A stretch of DNA of 59,567 nucleotides from a virus: the IMG/VR virus record IMGVR_UViG_3300042465_004049, positions 1 through 59,567 of that record; one strand, 5' to 3'. Below are positions 50,168 to 57,275 of this stretch, in pieces. Position 1 is the stretch's first letter. Every line of letters starts with the position of its first letter. The position numbers were made by a program, and so were the translations under genes. The notes beneath the pieces were generated by a model. The model was not told where the DNA came from. It did no database searches and saw only the letters and a program-made list of their open reading frames with translations.

Positions 50168-52777
50168 TTAGATTCCTTGCTCTTTAAGTGGGTTAACTCC
50201 GTTATTAACCATTCTGAACCACGTATTGTATCTCATTGCTACGGCAACTCCGGCTTTATTTATAAAGAAACACATATCTCTACTTGATGTTTGTCCTTTA
50301 TAGGTTACCGGTGCGTAATATGCAGTTTCAGTTGCTTTTTCAATACTACCATCACTAATTTTACTACCTAATGCTATCTCATCGGCCATTCTAGCAGCTA
50401 TCAAATCTGGTATACCAAGTTCATCTTTATAGTTTGTATACGCCTCTTTTCGAAGTTCTTCTGCCCTGGTTTCCGATTTTTTAATAATTGCAGCCAATAA
50501 AGCAGGGTCAATACTTTCTTTTGGTGTTTCTGCCGGCTGTCCTGTATCTAATGATTTTGGAGTTGAATCCATCCCTAACATACCGCCACTTGTTGATTCT
50601 GTCTTTGGTGGTTCAGTTTGTGCTACCCCCACACTATTAATTGGCGGTGGTGGTGTTGTTGGTTGAACTACTTGGATTGTATTTGTTTTTGTAATTACTG
50701 AAGTACCACCGGTTTTTGGTTCTTGACTTACAGTATTTGTATTACCAGATTGTTCAGCCTTTCTCTTATTAATTACTTTAACCGCCTCTTTAGAAATTGG
50801 AGTTCCATAAAGTTTAAGTTCTGAACCAACATTTTCAACAAATTTAAATTCCATTTGGACTTCAACTATTTTTGGTAATTGATTACCATTTACAGTTTCC
50901 CATGTACCATCATCAGGGAATGTGTACGAAAGAGAGTTTATAAATGCAGTTTTTCGTTGATACATATTACCCAATGTAAATTCAATAAATGGTGGATTTA
51001 CTAAATTACTCTTATCAATAGTTGGATATGCTTTACCTGTTAAAAATTGAATTCGTTGCCACATTGTTGATAATTCATTAGAATTCATACAATACATTTT
51101 TAATTGCAATGATAAGGTTCTTTCTACTCCACCATATGTGTAGTAACTATATGGATTACCGACAAATTTAGCAGAATCCCAAGTTGGTGAAACAGTTTCA
51201 CTTAAACTTGTTATTAGGGTTCTAAAATATACTTTTTTAGAATCACTTACACCTGCTATTGAAAATGTTACCAAATCTTTATCATCGCCATTACCAATAC
51301 CACTTACTCCATACGAACTATTAATTAAATCACCATTATTACTTGTAATTCCATATTGCGTTTCTATTGTAGTAATTTTTTGGCCTCCTGCTACTCCACT
51401 ATATGTATTAGTTGGGTCATTAGGCATAACAGCACCAGTATTATTTTTTATATCTTTAAATGCATAGGGTGATGTACCAAATACACCATTTGTACCTCTT
51501 CTATCAATTCCATATACCGGTGATACTAATTTCAAATCAATACGTTCACTTACTTTTTCGTTTGTATAATCACCTAATTTTCCACTATAAGTGGTTGGAG
51601 TTGCAGTAGTTGTTTTAGTTTTTGCTTCAACTGCTTTATCTATTTCTGGTTTTGATTCAGTACCTTTTAATTTATCTTTTATTGATGTAGCACTTTTTCC
51701 TAACTTTTCTTTAGCCTTACCAATTTCTGCAGAATCTTTTACTGCAGTATCGGTAGATTCAGCAGTTGGCATTCTTAAATTAGTTTCTGTACTATTTGAT
51801 GTTATATATGAACTATATTTTTCATTATATGGTCTAGAATTATCAGCTCTTTCTTTAGCTTTTTCCTCTATAAGTTTGTCAAGTGCAGATGGGTCTGCAG
51901 TCTTTTTTAATTTTTGTTTTAGAGATGCAGTTGCATTTGCAGATGCCTCTCCTAATTTTTTCTTAGCATCAAGTTGTAATTGAGTTACTTTTTTGGTAAT
52001 ATCAGTTGCAGCTTTATCTACTTTACTTACTGATTTTGAATTAAATTTAACATTATCAATTTGTTTTGAATATGGTAGTTTTGAACTATATTCGTATTTA
52101 TCAGTTGCACCTGCAGTATTAGTACCTAATGAGTTTGGATTACCAAATAGGGTAGTTCTCAATTTATCTTTTACTAATGAGATACCTTGTCCTATTATTT
52201 GTTTGCCAATTGTTTTTGGATTACCACCACCAGTATTCTTTAAGAATCTACCAACGATTGTACCCTTTGCATCATTTTTGATTTTTGAAAGAGTAATCAT
52301 TGTATCTGGCTCTAATCCTGCTTGTAATTCTCCTGTATTATTTACATAAGTTGGTATCACATTTTGTGGAATACCTAAACGAGAATTTATACCATCTCTT
52401 GCTTGGTTTAGGGATGTTACTTTACCACCAAAAACAAATTTACCAAACTTACCACCGGTAATTGCACCTAATCCTTTACCAATCAATCCACCATCTCCTG
52501 CACTTCCACCCGTTGCCTGTTTCATTTTCTCAACCGATGATGTACTACGAGTTGCTATACGAATTGCTTCGTTACCATATATTAATGGATTATTTAATTC
52601 TACCTTAGTTTTTATACGAATACCACTAAGTTCTTGTTCTATTAAAGTTAGTTTATCTGGTTTTACACTTTTTTCTTGTGTAGAACCTGCAAATAATTCT
52701 TGCACGGGAGTTAAGTCCAATATTTTTGGAGTTATATCTTTATTCGAACCTTTAAATAATTCTAATATTGTTGGCAT
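50168..52777 (-). CDS. Tube-initiator-like baseplate protein (gp54/gp48-like) with long low-complexity region
   Basis: 869 aa. The structured part is about residues 490-680: TFSIAGVSDSKKVYFRTLIT, SLSETVSPTWDSAKFVGNPY SYYTYGG, LSLQLKMYCMNSNELSTMWQ and PPFIEFTLGN. This matches the T4 gp54/gp48-type tube-initiator fold (F.A.i.S.....P.W....Y.Gr....Y.Y.g..R). Before it lies a repetitive Lys/Ala/Thr-rich part with short helices; after it a P/T-rich linker (VVQPTTPPPP). Very large for gp54 (320 aa), so it is probably a fusion of a structural domain with an unknown N-terminal extension. Confidence 0.6.
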   Translation of the reverse strand: MPTILELFKGSNKDITPKILDLTPVQELFAGSTQEKSVKPDKLTLIEQELSGIRIKTKVELNNPLIYGNEAIRIATRSTSSVEKMKQATGGSAGDGGLIGKGLGAITGGKFGKFVFGGKVTSLNQARDGINSRLGIPQNVIPTYVNNTGELQAGLEPDTMITLSKIKNDAKGTIVGRFLKNTGGGNPKTIGKQIIGQGISLVKDKLRTTLFGNPNSLGTNTAGATDKYEYSSKLPYSKQIDNVKFNSKSVSKVDKAATDITKKVTQLQLDAKKKLGEASANATASLKQKLKKTADPSALDKLIEEKAKERADNSRPYNEKYSSYITSNSTETNLRMPTAESTDTAVKDSAEIGKAKEKLGKSATSIKDKLKGTESKPEIDKAVEAKTKTTTATPTTYSGKLGDYTNEKVSERIDLKLVSPVYGIDRRGTNGVFGTSPYAFKDIKNNTGAVMPNDPTNTYSGVAGGQKITTIETQYGITSNNGDLINSSYGVSGIGNGDDKDLVTFSIAGVSDSKKVYFRTLITSLSETVSPTWDSAKFVGNPYSYYTYGGVERTLSLQLKMYCMNSNELSTMWQRIQFLTGKAYPTIDKSNLVNPPFIEFTLGNMYQRKTAFINSLSYTFPDDGTWETVNGNQLPKIVEVQMEFKFVENVGSELKLYGTPISKEAVKVINKRKAEQSGNTNTVSQEPKTGGTSVITKTNTIQVVQPTTPPPPINSVGVAQTEPPKTESTSGGMLGMDSTPKSLDTGQPAETPKESIDPALLAAIIKKSETRAEELRKEAYTNYKDELGIPDLIAARMADEIALGSKISDGSIEKATETAYYAPVTYKGQTSSRDMCFFINKAGVAVAMRYNTWFRMVNNGVNPLKEQGI

Positions 52778-52779
52778 AA

Positions 52780-55338
52780 TTAAGCTCCCATTAATCCAAA
52801 TCGGTTTTCACCACTTTTTTCGTTTGTTTTCACTACTGCTGATGAAACTTTTTCTTTATCCATATAGACATCTCTATTAGAATATACCGCTGAGATTAAT
52901 TCATCTAATTTAGCAACAACTGCAGTGTTATCTTGTCCTCCACCCATCATACCACCCAATAATCCACCAATACCAGTTCCTAAGCCTGTAGCAATTGTTT
53001 CCAATAAACTAGCAGGGTCTTTAGTTGCTAATAAAACATCCGCTGGATTTGTTCCTATTACTTTACCATCTTGAACCACACCATCGTTAATACTTGAAGT
53101 TGTTGCGGTACTTCCATCAGTTTTTGCTTCATCACTTATTCCTAAGAATGAACCTATCGAACTAAATACACTCCCTATTCCGTTTACTGCCCACATAATC
53201 GGGTCTACTATATATTTAGAAATTGTATCTCCTATAAAACTAATTACATCATATATCAATCCAAATCCTTTTACTAAGAAATCTACAAAAAATCCAATTG
53301 CTCCACCTACTAATGAACCAAATATTTTACCAATACTACTAATAACTCCAATTATTGGTTGTGCAAATTTCATCATTACTTCTTTGAATTCACCTATTTT
53401 TAAAAACAATGGTTCTAATGCATCAAACGCAGCTTCAAATGGAGTAAGTAATGCATTTGTTATTGCAGAACCGATTGCTACTAATGGCATGACAATTGCA
53501 GATATAACATCATAAACTGCTTTAAGTGGTTTGAATACCATTTTAAACGCCAATCCTATAACTCTAAATATCGGTAATAGAACTGCGTTTAATATTGTAA
53601 ATAAATCATTTAATACTGGCATTACAAATGCTGCTATTGGTTCGAACATATCACTAAATCCAGTTTTAAGAGCAGATGAACTATTTGCAAGGTTATCCAT
53701 TACTCCTTGCATATCCTTTTGAGATGATAATCGTTTAGTTTGTAAATCTAAATCCTCTTTTGATAATGAAGTGATATCTCTACCAGAATCCATTAAGGAC
53801 ATTGCCGATGCTAATTGTTCTGAATTTAATTTACCAAATTGTTCTCTAATTCTTTGTTGATTTATTAAATCACCCATTTGCATACCAGTTGCTTTAGTAA
53901 GAGCATCTTGTTCAAATTTATTTAATTTTGTTAAATCACCTAAACTCGATACTTGGTCTAATACAGCCTGTTGTGCACCCAATATGTCATTATTAGCTGC
54001 TAGATATCTTGCTTGAGAAAGATTTAGGTTTGTTCCTAATATTGCACTTGCTTCTAATTCTGAGGTAATACTACTTTCAAAATCCAAAAGATTATCTGCA
54101 ACTGCACCTGCTTCTTTAATCGATGTTCCTAATTTTGCTGCTTGAACTGCTGCTTTAGCTAATTCTTTTGGAGAACCATTAAAATAACGATATGCATATT
54201 CAGAACTCTCCGCCATATCTGCTATTACCTTTGAAGGTGCAACCCCAGCCATCTTTGCCATTTCAGCAGTTTGACCGATTAGTGCTTGTGATTGTGCGGC
54301 AGTTAATCCACCTATATTTTGAAATACTTTATTTAATTCGGCACCTTGTTCTACCCCAACACCAAAGTTTTTATTCAACATAACCATAGAACCCAACACT
54401 TCTCTTGAAGGTTGCTCTAGCCCGCCAAATGTTTGTGTAAACGCGGTTGCAGATTTACCTACATCTTCTGCACTTACACCTAATCCTGCGAATTCAGTTG
54501 ATACTGCTTTTATGTTACCTTGTAAAGTTCTAGTTTGAGAATTTAATAATCCGGTTTCCTCTCTAAAAGATTTTGCTGCTGCTTCTATTTCTTTAAATCT
54601 CTCCAACCCTACTTCAAATGCTTTGTATAAAGCATATGCAATTAATGCAACTGCTGCAACTACTGCGACAACGGATAATATTGCTATCCCTTGAGGTCCT
54701 AACAATCCCATTATCATATTTTTAGCAGAACCAAATCCTCTACTTAATCCGGAAGTAAATGATTCCATCATATTAGAACCCTTATTAGTTGCTTGAGTAA
54801 ATCCCGTTTTGAACTGAGTCATAAAACGTTTTTTTACTGCATCTATACTTCCTTTTGCTTTATCTGAGAAGGGTGTCCAAAATCTATTAAATAGTGTTTC
54901 CCCTATTATGGGTATACCTTTTATTTTTTCACCAATGGAATCTAATGATTTTACAAATTTATTTTGTAAATTATCTGCAATTCGTTGGGTTTCATTTATT
55001 ATTTTTAATCTAGCTAATTCCTTTTTTACAATAGCATCTGCTGCATCTAATTGTGCTAGATACGTTGATTTCATTTTTTCATTAACACCAAAATTTGATT
55101 GTAGGACTTGTCCTTTTTGGGCCGATAATTTAATTAGAGCCTCTTCGTAGGATTTTTCATCCTTTAATGAGTTTAACACTTTTTTAGTTAAACTTATTTC
55201 TTCAAATATTTTTTTATTGCGCAAATCAGAAGCTTCAGCAGTTTCTTCAATAGCCCTCTTCATATCACCTATGATAGATGAGGTATATTTGACTGCATCT
55301 TGATATTCTTTTTCTTCTGCTGTTTTATTTTTTGCCAT
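52780..55338 (-). CDS. Tape measure protein
   Basis: 852 aa. Helical throughout, with an N-terminal coiled coil, hydrophobic segments at about 215-240 (GIAILSVVAVVAAVALIAYA LYKAF) and 560-650 (FVMPVLNDLFTILNAVLLPI FRVIG), and glycine-rich C-terminal GTGIGGLLGGMMGGGQDN. Sets tail length. It lies downstream of the tail-assembly gp26-like genes as expected for tape measures. The hydrophobic segments are typical of tape measures that insert in the inner membrane. Confidence 0.85.
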   Translation of the reverse strand: MAKNKTAEEKEYQDAVKYTSSIIGDMKRAIEETAEASDLRNKKIFEEISLTKKVLNSLKDEKSYEEALIKLSAQKGQVLQSNFGVNEKMKSTYLAQLDAADAIVKKELARLKIINETQRIADNLQNKFVKSLDSIGEKIKGIPIIGETLFNRFWTPFSDKAKGSIDAVKKRFMTQFKTGFTQATNKGSNMMESFTSGLSRGFGSAKNMIMGLLGPQGIAILSVVAVVAAVALIAYALYKAFEVGLERFKEIEAAAKSFREETGLLNSQTRTLQGNIKAVSTEFAGLGVSAEDVGKSATAFTQTFGGLEQPSREVLGSMVMLNKNFGVGVEQGAELNKVFQNIGGLTAAQSQALIGQTAEMAKMAGVAPSKVIADMAESSEYAYRYFNGSPKELAKAAVQAAKLGTSIKEAGAVADNLLDFESSITSELEASAILGTNLNLSQARYLAANNDILGAQQAVLDQVSSLGDLTKLNKFEQDALTKATGMQMGDLINQQRIREQFGKLNSEQLASAMSLMDSGRDITSLSKEDLDLQTKRLSSQKDMQGVMDNLANSSSALKTGFSDMFEPIAAFVMPVLNDLFTILNAVLLPIFRVIGLAFKMVFKPLKAVYDVISAIVMPLVAIGSAITNALLTPFEAAFDALEPLFLKIGEFKEVMMKFAQPIIGVISSIGKIFGSLVGGAIGFFVDFLVKGFGLIYDVISFIGDTISKYIVDPIMWAVNGIGSVFSSIGSFLGISDEAKTDGSTATTSSINDGVVQDGKVIGTNPADVLLATKDPASLLETIATGLGTGIGGLLGGMMGGGQDNTAVVAKLDELISAVYSNRDVYMDKEKVSSAVVKTNEKSGENRFGLMGA

Positions 55339-55340
55339 AA

Positions 55341-55607
55341 TTAGTAATCAAATCCTAAATATTTTCTAACTGATTGAGGTATTGCCTTTTTAACTGCTTC
55401 TTTATCGCCACCGAATCGTTTTTCAATAGTTTCACGAGCAGTTTCGATTGATTCGTCTGCATCTTTTATTGCTTTAGCTATATTTTTATCACTTTTTAAA
55501 TTACGACTTAATATAGATAAAAATAAATTACTAATAAATCCTTCTTTCAATTTATGTTTAGTATAAATTTCTTTAAAAAGTTGTCTATCTTCTTTTGTTA
55601 ATTTCAT
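55341..55607 (-). CDS. Hypothetical small tail-module protein (88 aa)
   Basis: Helical and charged: KLTKEDRQLFKEIYTKHKLK EGFISNLFLSILSRNLKSDK, then DADESIETARETIEKRFGGD. No family recognised. 2 nt upstream of the tape measure gene, so cotranscribed with it. TATATTTATA (55631-55638) and AATAGGAGAACC precede its ATG. Confidence 0.6.
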   Translation of the reverse strand: MKLTKEDRQLFKEIYTKHKLKEGFISNLFLSILSRNLKSDKNIAKAIKDADESIETARETIEKRFGGDKEAVKKAIPQSVRKYLGFDY

Positions 55608-55628
55608 AAGGTTCTCCTATTATACTCC

Positions 55629-55638
55629 TATAAATATA
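55629..55638 (-). promoter_or_regulatory. TATATTTATA element upstream of the 88-aa and tape measure genes
   Basis: Coding-strand TATATTTATA (55638-55629) 24 nt before the ATG at 55607; no TTTGG box 19 nt upstream. AATAGGAG is the RBS. Confidence 0.6.
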
Positions 55639-55643
55639 AGACA

Positions 55644-55673
55644 TAAAAAAAGTGAGGAATTTATTTCCTCACT
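55644..55673 (-). terminator. Rho-independent terminator after the gp26-like genes
   Basis: AGTGAGGAA / TTCCTCACT (55651-55659, 55665-55673), 9-bp stem, 5-nt loop, then TTTTTTATGTC on the coding strand. It overlaps the stop codon of the 3' chaperone frame. The next promoter-like element follows at 55629. Confidence 0.85.
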
Positions 55674-55900
55674 CTTACACCTGGTCCTTTTGATGGTTGG
55701 TTATTTTTTTGTGCTTTATTTGCATTATCACTTTCTCGTTTCTTTGTATCTACCAATTCTTTGTAATAAAAATTTCTTAAATGAACTGGTAATCTATATA
55801 CATCCGATTGAATGAACCCATTTCCATGATAACATAATTCAAAAATTTGTCTATGTAATAGGATAGAATAATTACTCGGTAGGCCAAAAAAAGCTAACAC
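55661..55900 (-). CDS. Downstream frame of tail-assembly protein (gp51-like); probably made by frameshift
   Basis: 79 codons from GTG at 55900 to stop at 55661; no ATG occurs anywhere in this frame near the start (only GTG). LAFFGLPSNYSILLHRQIFE LCYHGNGFIQSDVYRLPVHL RNFYYKEL resembles T4-like gp51/tail-assembly companion proteins. It overlaps the gp26-like gene by 29 nt at a run of seven T. It can only be reached by a +1 (or -2) shift at that run or by a GTG start. Confidence 0.6.
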   Translation of the reverse strand: MLAFFGLPSNYSILLHRQIFELCYHGNGFIQSDVYRLPVHLRNFYYKELVDTKKRESDNANKAQKNNQPSKGPGVRVRK

Positions 55901-56627
55901 CCATTGTAATAGGTCTTACCTCCATTTCTCCTGTTTCAGGGTTTTCGTAATCAAATTCCATTTTGATATCCGGTTGTAAATTTTTTACATGTTCTCTAAA
56001 TCCTTTAGTATCTCTAGCAAGGAATTTATTATTAATAAAATCAGTTATAGATTTGGTGTCTTCTTTACCATCTACCGATTGTATCATATAACGATAACGG
56101 GTGGTTAATTCACTCCCCATTGAATCTTTGTTCAATCTTTTTAAAGCGTTAACATCAGCATCAATTCGTTTTTCATCACCATGTGTTAATAGTTTAAAAA
56201 CTAATACATTTCCAGTTGATGTTGTAAATTGATAACGATTTTCAGTATTTAACTTTGAATAATCAATATCTTTTGTTTGAACTTTACCTAAATCAACAGT
56301 AATTTGTTGTTTGGTATCATTATCATCTAATATTTCAATCTTATATTCTGGTCCATATCCTAAGATACGAGTTGCTAACATAATAGCGTTTTTATCACCC
56401 AAAAGAATATCATCTGGATTTACTTTCTTATCTACTATAATTGCTTCGAATAATTTATCTAATACTACACCTTTTTTAATCAAACTTTGAGATGAAAGAA
56501 TTTCTTCCTCTCTTGCCGTCATATATTTTAATTCGATGTTACCACTTGATAATGGATTTGTTTCTGGATAGCATTTACCTTGAGATGGTAATCCAACTAT
56601 TTCCGTTGAGAATTCGTATTGTGACAT
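55872..56627 (-). CDS. 26: Tail-assembly/baseplate hub protein (T4 gp26-like)
   Basis: 251 aa. EIVGLPSQGKCYPETNPLSS, GNIELKYMTAREEEILSSQS and ILLGDKNAIMLATRILGYGP EYKIEIL follow the gp26-like (T4_baseplate) pattern (LPS.G..Y....pl..G.iel..mta.eE.iL ... GDr..im...R...yG..Y). It ends EVRPITMGVSFFWPTE, with seven T's in front of the stop. Promoter-like element at 56653-56662 and AAAGGTAAAAT precede it. It is a likely tape-measure chaperone. Confidence 0.75.
   Translation of the reverse strand: MSQYEFSTEIVGLPSQGKCYPETNPLSSGNIELKYMTAREEEILSSQSLIKKGVVLDKLFEAIIVDKKVNPDDILLGDKNAIMLATRILGYGPEYKIEILDDNDTKQQITVDLGKVQTKDIDYSKLNTENRYQFTTSTGNVLVFKLLTHGDEKRIDADVNALKRLNKDSMGSELTTRYRYMIQSVDGKEDTKSITDFINNKFLARDTKGFREHVKNLQPDIKMEFDYENPETGEMEVRPITMGVSFFWPTE
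55886..55892 (-). promoter_or_regulatory. T7 run in the gp26-like/gp51-like overlap (candidate slippery site)
   Basis: Coding strand reads AGC TTT TTT TGG in the upstream frame. Moving by +1 or -2 within the T-run continues as GGC CTA CCG AGT in the downstream frame. See findings. Confidence 0.6.
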
Positions 56628-56652
56628 ATTTTACCTTTATTTTGTTATTGTA

Positions 56653-56662
56653 TATAAATATA
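56653..56662 (-). promoter_or_regulatory. TATATTTATA element upstream of the gp26-like gene
   Basis: Coding-strand TATATTTATATAC (56662-56650), 26-28 nt before the ATG at 56627; no TTTGG box at 19 nt. Fits the putative late class. Confidence 0.6.
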
Positions 56663-56680
56663 TAAATAAAAAAAAAATTG

Positions 56681-56709
56681 AAAAAAAAGGAGATATTTCT
56701 ATCTCCTTT
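56681..56709 (-). terminator. Rho-independent terminator after the tail tube gene
   Basis: AAAGGAGAT / ATCTCCTTT (56686-56694, 56701-56709), 9-bp stem with 6-nt loop, followed by at least five T's on the coding strand (TTTTTTTTCAATT). Downstream of the tube gene stop at 56733. Confidence 0.85.
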
Positions 56710-56732
56710 CTTAATTTTATATTTTAATTCTA

Positions 56733-57221
56733 TTAGAATTCAAGTATTGCATAATCGTAAGCTAACGTTAATGTAATCTCTGCAGGGTCATTTGATGTCC
56801 AATCTAATTCACCAAATTGTGCGTTTAAGATAAATGCACCTTTAAGTTTCCAGTTTTCAATTTTATCACCTACTGGTCCTAACATATAGATATCAATATC
56901 TTTTTTGTAGAAATCTGCATATCCATCACGTCCTGTTAGGGATTCATGTGAAGTTCTAACCCACTCCATTACTGCCTGTGCACCTGATGGTACGATTGGG
57001 TCATATAATGTGATTTCTAAATCTTGCCATTCACCTTTACCTTTCAACTTTCTTTTTAAGTTGATGTGTTCTAATGTTACAGCTTCAAACTGAATGTTTG
57101 GTCTGTTACCTGCTTTGATAAGATATGAAGGGATACCAGCGATTTCCATGATGAAACGATTTTTCATCTTTGGTTCAAAGTTGGTATAGAACATTTCGTT
57201 AAACTCTAATATTTCTGCCAT
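56733..57221 (-). CDS. 19: Tail tube protein (T4 gp19-like)
   Basis: 162 aa (T4 gp19 163). KMKNRFIMEIAGIPSYLIKA, ITLYDPIVPSGAQAVMEWVR and WKLKGAFILNAQFGELDWTS follow the gp19 tube fold. Hexameric rings form the tail tube. AATAGGAGAAAATAAAA precedes the ATG; TATATTTATTAA at 57244-57253 is probably its late promoter; a terminator follows. The strong isolated transcript fits a high-copy protein. Confidence 0.93.
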   Translation of the reverse strand: MAEILEFNEMFYTNFEPKMKNRFIMEIAGIPSYLIKAGNRPNIQFEAVTLEHINLKRKLKGKGEWQDLEITLYDPIVPSGAQAVMEWVRTSHESLTGRDGYADFYKKDIDIYMLGPVGDKIENWKLKGAFILNAQFGELDWTSNDPAEITLTLAYDYAILEF

Positions 57222-57243
57222 TTTTATTTTCTCCTATTATATT

Positions 57244-57253
57244 AATAAATATA
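57244..57253 (-). promoter_or_regulatory. TATATTTATT element upstream of the tail tube gene
   Basis: Coding-strand TATATTTATT (57253-57244), about 25 nt before the ATG at 57221; no TTTGG box at 19 nt. Fits the putative late class. Confidence 0.6.
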
Positions 57254-57275
57254 AGGTTTCTCTTTTTTTTAAAAT

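Noticed and set aside
51591-52349. Two plus-strand open frames of 130 and 118 codons
   Set aside because: Antisense to the Lys/Ala/Thr-rich region of the 869-aa structural protein; they are mirror effects of its composition.
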